In this document: piece after piece, positions 14,248 through 19,454 of the stretch | Position numbering within the stretch: the stretch's first letter is position 1 | Layout of the letters: every line of letters begins with the position of its first letter | From: JAZGAE01 sp036475545 | Lineage (GTDB): Bacteria > Pseudomonadota > Alphaproteobacteria > DATDPM01 | DNA length: 19,454 nt | NCBI GenBank assembly: GCA_036475545.1 | Contig: JAZGAE010000057.1 | Coordinates: 1-19,454 of the forward strand | Reading direction: 5' to 3' | Made by a program: the position numbers and the translations under genes | The notes under the pieces: model-generated | Seen by the model: the letters and a program-made list of their open reading frames with translations, nothing else | Database searches by the model: none | Told to the model about the DNA's origin: nothing

Positions 14248-15230
14248 CCCCCGCCCCTTTGCCCGGGAGAGGGGGGCACGCCGCCGTGATCGGTGCCGCC
14301 GGCGTCCCGGGACCTGCGTGCGCGCTCGAGCCGGGCCTCGCGGTGGGCGATGTAGAGGGACGAGACGGCGACGACCCCGGCGCCGACCCAGGTCCAGGCA
14401 TCGGGAACCTGGTCGAACGCGACGAAGCCGATCAGCGCCACGAACGGCAGGCGAACGAAGTCGAATGGGAGCACGGCCGAGGCTTCGGTGGCGGCGAGGG
14501 CCCGGGTCACAGACAGGTTCCCGAGGGTGGCGATGGCGGCCAGCGCGGCGAGCCAGAGAAGCTGCTCCGGCGTCGGGGTGCGCCATACGAAGAGGGCCGG
14601 AACGAGGGTGAGCGGCGTCATGTAGATCACCGTGTAGATGACGATGGCGTTCACCTGCTCGGTGCGGGAAAGCTCCTTGACCATGAGCACCGTCGCCGCC
14701 AGCGCCGCGGCCGAGACGAGCACCAGGATGGCGGCCGGCTCGAAGGTTCCCGGCCCCGGCCTCAGGATCAGCATGGTGCCCAGGAACCCGACCGCGGTGG
14801 CGCTCCAGCGCCTGGGCCCGACGCGTTCGCCGAGCACCAGCGCGGCGCCCGCGGTGGCAAAGAGGGGCGCGGTGAAGCTCAAGGCCACGGCGGCGGTGAG
14901 GTCCATGATGGAGAGCGCGTAGAACCAGGTCAGCATCGCCACCATGCCTGTTATCCCGCGCACGCTGTAGAGGCGGAGGCGCGCGGTCCGCAGCTGCCGC
15001 ACGCCCACCCGCATCAGCCACGGCGCCATGAACAGCAACCCGAAGAGGCTGCGGAAGAAGGCGACCTCGAAGGGGTGAAGCCCTTCCGAGGCGTAGCGGA
15101 TCATGCCGGTGAGGCCGGCGAAGAACCCGGCGCTTGCGGTCATCCAGAGGGCCCCGCGGGTCGTCGCCGGCAGACGCCCGGCCGCGGCCCTCGCGCGGGA
15201 AAGACGGGAAAGAAGGGACGGCTGAAACAT
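14229..15230 (-). CDS. EamA/DMT-family transporter (copy 2)
   Basis: A 333-residue ten-helix EamA transporter, paralogous to the next gene. Shared features include TRGALWMTASAGFFAGLTGM, FEVAFFRSLFGLLFM, FTAPLFATAGAALVLGER, RRWSATAVGFLGTMLILRPG, and a second repeat with FDFVRLPFVALIGFVAFDQ. The basic C-terminal tail (REARLERARRSRD) should be cytoplasmic. The ATG at 15230 is favoured because the protein then starts with a short basic N-terminus, as in relatives; a GTG at 15302 would add an unlikely glycine- and alanine-rich extension. No strong Shine-Dalgarno is seen. It is the first gene of a two-gene transporter operon and divergent from the IalB-like gene. Confidence 0.9.
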   Translation of the reverse strand: MFQPSLLSRLSRARAAAGRLPATTRGALWMTASAGFFAGLTGMIRYASEGLHPFEVAFFRSLFGLLFMAPWLMRVGVRQLRTARLRLYSVRGITGMVAMLTWFYALSIMDLTAAVALSFTAPLFATAGAALVLGERVGPRRWSATAVGFLGTMLILRPGPGTFEPAAILVLVSAAALAATVLMVKELSRTEQVNAIVIYTVIYMTPLTLVPALFVWRTPTPEQLLWLAALAAIATLGNLSVTRALAATEASAVLPFDFVRLPFVALIGFVAFDQVPDAWTWVGAGVVAVSSLYIAHREARLERARRSRDAGGTDHGGVPPSPGQRGGGWRRRP

Positions 15231-15433
15231 GAGCGGCAAGGTTAGGTCGAAACGGAACGCCGCACCAGTTGCCGCGGGCCCGCCGCCACGGCCGCCGCTC
15301 ACCCGCGCTTGCGGCGCTCCGACCCGACGCCGTCAAAATTCTGCCGAAGTTCCGCAATACCTTTCCCGGGACGCCGGCGGGCGGCGACTAACCGGTGGTG
15401 AAGGAAAGTGCGAACCGTTATGTTTGGGCCACG

Positions 15434-16000
15434 ATGAAAGCTGGGAAGGCGATGGGGAGACGGCGATCCGCGGTCCGCTCGGCGCTGACGGCGGCGGTGG
15501 GCGGAGCCCTCATCTTGGGCGCGAGCCTCGGCGCCGTCGCGGCGGATGATCCCAAGAGCCTGGGAACCTACGATTACTGGACCGCCTTCGCCTACTCAGA
15601 GGCCGGGGTCAAGATTTGCTACGCCGCCAGCGAGCCGATCAAGGCGGAAGGGAAGTACACGAAGCGTGGCCTCGCCTTCGCGCTCGTCACCCACGATACC
15701 AAGGAGAAAAGCTTCGACGTGGTGAGCTTCGTCGCCGGCTACGCCTACAAGAAGGACTCGACCGTGCTCGTCAACATCGGCGGCAAGAAGTTCAGGCTGT
15801 TCACCCAGGATGACCGTGCCTGGACCCCCGACGCGGCCATGGACAAGGCGCTCGTCAAGGCCATGAAGAGGGGGAGCAGACTGGTGGTGGTGGGCACCTC
15901 TTCCCGCGGCACGCGCACGAACGACACCTACTCGCTGATCGGCTTCACCAAGGCCTATCAGAAGATCAGCGCCGACTGTGGCGCCAACAAGAAGAAGTAA
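15434..16000 (+). CDS. Invasion-associated locus B (IalB) family protein
   Basis: A 188-residue protein with a Sec signal peptide (basic MKAGKAMGRRRSAVRSA, hydrophobic core about 18-33, cleavage near AVA-A at 36). The mature part fits the IalB family: a YWTAFAYSEAGVKICYAASEP opening with C62, the FDVVSFVAGYAYK strand, FRLFTQDDRAWTPDAAMDK, and the GTSSRGTRTNDTYSLIGFT stretch, then a C-terminal cysteine (C182) that may pair with C62. In Bartonella IalB is linked to erythrocyte invasion, but the family is widespread in free-living alphaproteobacteria, so no virulence role should be inferred. The start is uncertain: ATG 15434, ATG 15452 (GGGA upstream) and GTG 15395 are all in frame. It is probably periplasmic and appears monocistronic. 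Confidence 0.85.
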   Translation: MKAGKAMGRRRSAVRSALTAAVGGALILGASLGAVAADDPKSLGTYDYWTAFAYSEAGVKICYAASEPIKAEGKYTKRGLAFALVTHDTKEKSFDVVSFVAGYAYKKDSTVLVNIGGKKFRLFTQDDRAWTPDAAMDKALVKAMKRGSRLVVVGTSSRGTRTNDTYSLIGFTKAYQKISADCGANKKK

Positions 16001-16072
16001 CGGCGCCCGCGACTGGGCGGCCGTCCCGCCGCCGATCGGCCCCGCGCCGTCGAGCGGCCCGGCGCAAGACGG

Positions 16073-16100
16073 TTGCGGGAGGCGTCTCTCCCCCTATATC
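16073..16100 (+). promoter_or_regulatory. Candidate leaderless promoter of rlmN
   Basis: TTGCGGG (16073-16079) and CCTATATC (16093-16100) are separated by 13 bases. The second element matches the Caulobacter-type GCTANAWC pattern at all but its first base. It ends 9 bases before the rlmN ATG, and no ribosome site is visible, so the mRNA may be leaderless. Confidence 0.55.
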
Positions 16101-16109
16101 AAACCGGTC

Positions 16110-17270
16110 ATGACCAACGCCGATCTCCGTTTGCATCCGCTCGAGCGCGGGCCGGAACCGGGCTCGCGCCCGCTCATAGGGCTCAGCCGCGCGGAGCTCG
16201 ACGCGGAGCTCCGCGAGCTCGGCGCGGCGCCCTTCCGGGCCAAGCAGGTGTGGCACTGGATCTACCACCACGGCGCCCCCTCCTTCGACGCCATGACGAC
16301 GCTGGCCAAGGACTTCCGCGAGCAGCTCGCGGCGCGCTACACGCTTGCGCGTCTGGGCATCGCCCGCCTGCAGCGCTCTGCGGACGGCACCCGCAAGTGG
16401 CTGATCCGGTGTGAGGACGGCAACGAGGTGGAGTGCGTCCACATTCCGGAAGACGACCGCGGCGCGCTCTGCGTCTCGTCTCAGGTGGGCTGCACGCTCA
16501 ATTGCCGCTTCTGCCACACCGGCACCCAGCCGATGGTGCGGAATCTCACCGCCGGCGAGATCGTCGGCCAGGTCATGCTCGCCCGCGACGCCCTCGGCGA
16601 GTGGCCGTCGCCGCGGTCCGACCGGATGCTCTCCAACGTCGTCGTCATGGGCATGGGCGAGCCGCTCTTTAACTTCGAGAACGTCGCCAAGGCGCTCCGC
16701 ATCGTCATGGACCGGGAAGGCATCGCCATCTCGCGCCGCCGCATCACGCTGTCGACCGCGGGCGTCGTGCCGATGATGCGGCGCTGCGGGACGGAGCTGG
16801 GGGTGAAGCTCGCGGTCTCGCTCCATGCCGTCACCGACGAGCTCCGGGACGAGCTCGTGCCCGTCAACCGCAAGTACCCGATCGAGGAGCTCATGGCTGC
16901 CTGCCGCGAGTATCCGGGCGCCAGCACGGCGCGGCGCATCACCTTCGAGTACGTCATGCTCGACGGCGTCAACGACTCGATCACCGAGGCGCGCGAGCTC
17001 GTGCGCCTCATTGCCGGCATTCCGGCCAAGGTGAACCTCATCCCCTTCAACCCCTGGCCGGGCAGCCCCTACGAATGTTCAGGGCCCGAGGCCATAACGG
17101 CGTTCGCCGAAGTCTTGACGAAGGCGGGCACCGTCGCGCCGGTCAGACTCCCCCGCGGCCAGGACATCATGGCCGCGTGCGGCCAGCTCAAGACGGAAAG
17201 CCTGCGGGCGCGGCGCCGGCGCGGGAAAGCCGGCGCCGAGGCTGGCCGCGACCGCGCCACCGGCGGCTGA
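16110..17270 (+). CDS. rlmN: Dual-specificity RNA methyltransferase RlmN
   Basis: A 386-residue radical-SAM enzyme that methylates C2 of adenine 2503 in 23S rRNA and adenine 37 in some tRNAs. The 4Fe-4S cysteines are C128, C132 and C135 (CTLNCRFC). The mechanistic cysteine that carries the transferred methylene is C357 in RGQDIMAACGQL, and the preceding conserved C121 is in CVSSQVGC. GMGEP (181-185) is the SAM-binding motif. The N-terminal LGAAPFRAKQVWHWIY is the RNA-binding HhH-like region. The ATG at 16110 gives a normal length and N-terminus. A longer in-frame start at 15978 overlaps the IalB gene end and adds proline-rich sequence, so it is rejected. A small hairpin (17277-17289) follows the stop closely. 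Confidence 0.96.
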   Translation: MTNADLRLHPLERGPEPGSRPLIGLSRAELDAELRELGAAPFRAKQVWHWIYHHGAPSFDAMTTLAKDFREQLAARYTLARLGIARLQRSADGTRKWLIRCEDGNEVECVHIPEDDRGALCVSSQVGCTLNCRFCHTGTQPMVRNLTAGEIVGQVMLARDALGEWPSPRSDRMLSNVVVMGMGEPLFNFENVAKALRIVMDREGIAISRRRITLSTAGVVPMMRRCGTELGVKLAVSLHAVTDELRDELVPVNRKYPIEELMAACREYPGASTARRITFEYVMLDGVNDSITEARELVRLIAGIPAKVNLIPFNPWPGSPYECSGPEAITAFAEVLTKAGTVAPVRLPRGQDIMAACGQLKTESLRARRRRGKAGAEAGRDRATGG

Positions 17271-17289
17271 CACGGCGGCCCGGCGGGCC

Positions 17290-17317
17290 TTGCGGCGCGC
17301 GCCCGTTTCCCTAATAC
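17290..17317 (+). promoter_or_regulatory. Candidate promoter of argG
   Basis: TTGCGG (17290-17295), a 16-base spacer and TAATAC (17312-17317) form a promoter-like pair with the same -35 hexamer as the rlmN promoter. Transcription would start near 17325, leaving a leader of about 78 bases before the argG GTG. The leader contains the hairpin AGCGCC-GGG-GGCGCT (17371-17385) just before the ribosome site. Confidence 0.4.
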
Positions 17318-17402
17318 TGCGCCGCCAAACCATCGAGTGGTGTCAATTGGTTACGCGCCGCCGGCCACCTAGCGCCGGGGGCGCTGCGGGGGTTGAGCGG
17401 CC

Positions 17403-18623
17403 GTGGGCGCGACGGACGGAAACGACGTCAAGAAGGTGGTGCTGGCCTACTCGGGCGGACTGGATACCTCCGTCATCCTGCGCTGGCTGCAGGAGACCTA
17501 CGGCTGCGAGGTGGTGACGTTCACCGCCGACCTCGGCCAGGGCGACGAGCTGGAGGAGGCGCGGGCCAAGGCGGAGCAACTCGGGGTCGGGGAAATCTTC
17601 GTGGAAGACCTGCGCGAGGAGTTCGTCCGCGACTACGTGTTCCCCATGTTCCGGGCCAACGCGCTCTACGAGGGAGTCTATCTCTTGGGCACCTCGATCG
17701 CGCGGCCCTTGATCGCCAAGCGCCAGATCGAGATCGCGCACGAGACGGGCGCCGATGCGGTCGCGCACGGGGCCACCGGCAAGGGCAACGACCAGGTCCG
17801 CTTCGAGCTCGGCTACTATGCGCTCGACCCCGACATCCGGGTGATCGCGCCGTGGCGGGAATGGGAGCTCACGTCGCGGGCCGAGCTCGTCGAGTACGCG
17901 GAAGCCCACCAGATCCCGATCTCGCGCGACGCCGGCGGCGAGCCGCCGTACTCGACCGACGCGAACCTCCTCCACATTTCCTACGAGGGCAAGGCGCTCG
18001 AGGACCCGTGGGTGGAGCCGGACGAGGCCATGTTCACCCGCACGGTCTCGCCCGAGGCGGCGCCCAATGAGCCGGCTTACGTCGAGATCGAGTTCGAGGG
18101 CGGCGATCCGGTGGCGGTGGACGGCGAGAGACTTACGCCCGCTTCCCTGCTTGCGCGGCTGAATGAGCTCGCAGGCGCCAACGGCGTCGGCCGCGCGGAC
18201 ATCGTCGAGAACCGCTTCGTCGGCATGAAGTCGCGCGGCGTCTACGAGACGCCGGGCGGCACGGTGATGGCCGCGGCCCACCGCGCCATCGAGAGCATCA
18301 CGCTGGATCGGGGCGCCGCGCACCTCAAGGACGAGCTCATGCCGCGCTACGCCGAGCTCATCTACAACGGCTTCTGGTTCTCGCCCGAGCGCGAGATGAT
18401 CCAGAGGCTCGTGGACGAGAGCCAGGGGGGCGTCACCGGCACCGTCCGGCTCAAGCTCTACAAGGGCTCGCTCACCGTGGTCGGGCGGAAATCGCCGGCG
18501 AGCCTGTACTCGCCCGAGCACGCCACCTTCGAGGCCGACCAGGTCTTTGACCAGCGCGACGCCGAGGGCTTCATCAAATTGAACGCGCTGCGCCTTAGGC
18601 TCGCCAGGATGGCACGGAAGTAG
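17403..18623 (+). CDS. argG: Argininosuccinate synthase
   Basis: A 406-residue cytoplasmic enzyme that joins citrulline and aspartate with ATP to make argininosuccinate, the penultimate step of arginine biosynthesis. The N-type PP-loop ATP motif AYSGGLDTS is at 15-23. TADLGQGDELEEA, AHGATGKGNDQVRFE, the REWEL segment and EGGEPPYSTDANL-type loop (here AGGEPPYSTDANLLHISYEG) mark citrulline and aspartate sites. The length is typical. The start is GTG at 17403 with GGGGG about 10 bases upstream; no nearer in-frame ATG exists. No other arginine gene is in the window. Its last 29 bases overlap the convergent NnrU-like gene. Confidence 0.97.
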   Translation: MGATDGNDVKKVVLAYSGGLDTSVILRWLQETYGCEVVTFTADLGQGDELEEARAKAEQLGVGEIFVEDLREEFVRDYVFPMFRANALYEGVYLLGTSIARPLIAKRQIEIAHETGADAVAHGATGKGNDQVRFELGYYALDPDIRVIAPWREWELTSRAELVEYAEAHQIPISRDAGGEPPYSTDANLLHISYEGKALEDPWVEPDEAMFTRTVSPEAAPNEPAYVEIEFEGGDPVAVDGERLTPASLLARLNELAGANGVGRADIVENRFVGMKSRGVYETPGGTVMAAAHRAIESITLDRGAAHLKDELMPRYAELIYNGFWFSPEREMIQRLVDESQGGVTGTVRLKLYKGSLTVVGRKSPASLYSPEHATFEADQVFDQRDAEGFIKLNALRLRLARMARK

Positions 18624-19356
18624 CCCCGCCGACGAGGCCGGCACCGCCAAGACGCCGAGGACACGAAGGTGGCGGGCTCGTGCCGATCACGAACTCATGG
18701 GTGAGAACGAAAACGGCGTAGAGCGCGAGCCCGGCCGCGAGCTTCCACAAACCGATCTCTGAAAGCCTCACCCGGTTGCGGCCCCGGAGCGTCGCCGCCA
18801 ACGGCACGCTCGAGGTCACCGCGGCGAAGCGCGCGAAGGCTTCGCCCTGGGTCTTGGCGTGCTTGGCGTCGAGGAGCGCCGTGCCGGCGAGCGCCAGCGC
18901 CGTCGGGGTCCCGAAGAAGATCAGCGACGCCGCGTCGCCGTTGGGAGGGAGATGCGAGGCCGCCCAGAGGATGATCGCCCACATGACCGGGTGGCGGGTC
19001 ACCTTCAGGATCCCCGGCGCCGGGTCCGCGCCCGCGGGCAGCTTGCCGTCCGAGGTCACCGTCGCGTTCGCTGTGGTCATGCCCGCGACCAGCAGCACCG
19101 CGGCCAGCGGCATGAGGGCGAGAGGGACCAGGTAGGTCCACGGTGCCGCGGGCCACAGCTCCACTTGCGGCGCCGCTCGGTAGGCGACCACCAGCCACGC
19201 CAGCGTCGCCAGGGCCACCGCCGAGTGAAGCGCGAGAAAGGCCGGCCTCCCCAGGCGCGCCACCAGCCAGCCGCGCAGGCCCGGGCTCGACAGCCCGACG
19301 TGGCTCAAGATGAGGACCGCGGCGGCAAGGGCGACGCCCGTGAGAGTGCCGGTCAC
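18595..19356 (-). CDS. NnrU-like membrane protein with a C-terminal extension
   Basis: A 253-residue inner-membrane protein with about six hydrophobic helices, matching the NnrU family. NnrU genes are linked to nitric-oxide and nitrite metabolism in denitrifiers, but the family is broad and its function unproven. The family motif is around GILKVTRHPVMWAIILWAASH (R121, H122, P123), with DAKHAKTQGEAF (163-174) on the cytoplasmic side. The GTG at 19356 is preceded by AAAGG with good spacing. The last 24 residues or so, after FVIGTSPPP, look like a non-homologous tail that runs through the argG 3' end on the opposite strand, so the natural stop may have been lost. No denitrification genes are nearby. 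Confidence 0.8.
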   Translation of the reverse strand: MTGTLTGVALAAAVLILSHVGLSSPGLRGWLVARLGRPAFLALHSAVALATLAWLVVAYRAAPQVELWPAAPWTYLVPLALMPLAAVLLVAGMTTANATVTSDGKLPAGADPAPGILKVTRHPVMWAIILWAASHLPPNGDAASLIFFGTPTALALAGTALLDAKHAKTQGEAFARFAAVTSSVPLAATLRGRNRVRLSEIGLWKLAAGLALYAVFVLTHEFVIGTSPPPSCPRRLGGAGLVGGATSVPSWRA

Positions 19357-19391
19357 CTGTGCCTTTCCCTGATTGGTCCGAGCGCTTTTGG

Positions 19392-19407
19392 CCCCGCCGC
19401 GGCGGGG
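19392..19407 (-). terminator. Palindrome CCCCGCCGCGGCGGGG after a partial gene
   Basis: A perfect 16-base palindrome lies directly after the stop codon of the partial minus-strand gene at the right edge. It could fold into a six-base-pair stem with a CGCG loop. No T-run follows on the minus strand, so termination is only a guess. Confidence 0.3.
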
Positions 19408-19454
19408 TCAGGCGCCCGGGTCGGCGGGCTCGTCGAGTCCGTGCTGGCGGCAGG
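19408..19454 (-). CDS. C-terminal end of an unidentified gene (partial)
   Basis: On the minus strand an open frame enters at the right edge and ends with TGA at 19408-19410, coding for CRQHGLDEPADPGA. The composition and the palindrome directly after the stop fit a real gene end, about 51 bases before the NnrU-like start. Fourteen residues are too few to assign a family. Confidence 0.4.
   Translation of the reverse strand, partial: CRQHGLDEPADPGA

Noticed and set aside
13279..15357. A 692-codon minus-strand frame suggesting one giant transporter
   Set aside because: Only the part from 14247 reads as an EamA transporter. Upstream, the real protein (copy 2) is in another frame, so this is not a fusion.
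15978..16109. N-terminal extension of RlmN
   Set aside because: It overlaps the IalB-like gene end, is proline-rich and not family-like, and a promoter-like element lies inside it.
17343..18650. Minus-strand frame of 435 codons opposite argG
   Set aside because: It mirrors the argG coding sequence and has no family features; ArgG is unambiguous.
1..19454. CRISPR arrays, tRNA or rRNA genes, insertion sequences
   Set aside because: I found no regular spaced repeats, no cloverleaf-like sequence, no transposase and no paired terminal inverted repeats. GC-rich repeats inside genes are explained by codon use.

Overview
The window is chromosomal DNA from a high-GC alphaproteobacterium. No genus can be fixed from the sequence. 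The assignment rests on an exact CtrA-type box (TTAA-N7-TTAA) upstream of a Tad pilus operon, an IalB-family periplasmic protein, tandem EamA transporters, and promoters resembling the alphaproteobacterial housekeeping pattern. I see no transposase, integrase, phage gene, CRISPR array, tRNA or rRNA. Coding density is high and most genes are conserved housekeeping or stress genes.

Layout. 1-316: gene-free and clearly AT-richer than the rest at its left end. 317-2727 (minus): three overlapping Tad pseudopilin genes in the order TadG-like, TadE-like, TadE-like, with a CtrA-like box upstream. 2897-3613 (minus): Bax inhibitor-1/YccA membrane protein. 3788-4108 (minus): small secreted protein of unknown function. 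4319-7121 (plus): FIST-domain sensor, Tas-type aldo/keto reductase and RNA 2',3'-cyclic phosphodiesterase, probably one operon. 7208-8562 (minus): fructosamine kinase-like protein and low-molecular-weight phosphatase, divergent from a Zn-binding class III-like sirtuin (8605-9327, plus). 9389-12746 (minus): a Lon-related AAA protease followed by an overlapping tandem-UspA stress protein. 12837-13232 (minus): small HExxH metallopeptidase. 13279-15230 (minus): two paralogous overlapping EamA transporters. 15434-16000 (plus): IalB-like secreted protein. 16110-17270 (plus): RlmN. 17403-18623 (plus): ArgG. 18595-19356 (minus): NnrU-like membrane protein overlapping the argG 3' end. The last 47 bases hold the C-terminus of one more minus-strand gene.

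Themes. The Tad genes point to surface attachment under cell-cycle control, as CtrA controls pili in Caulobacter. The central block groups protein-modification reversal (deacylation, dephosphorylation, possible deglycation) with proteolysis and a stress protein. Several genes lack a Shine-Dalgarno but have a -10-like hexamer 9-10 bases before the ATG, suggesting leaderless transcripts. I found no wholly new multi-gene system. The leads most worth checking are the CtrA box with the unusual Tad proteins, the leaderless promoter pattern, and the small secreted protein.
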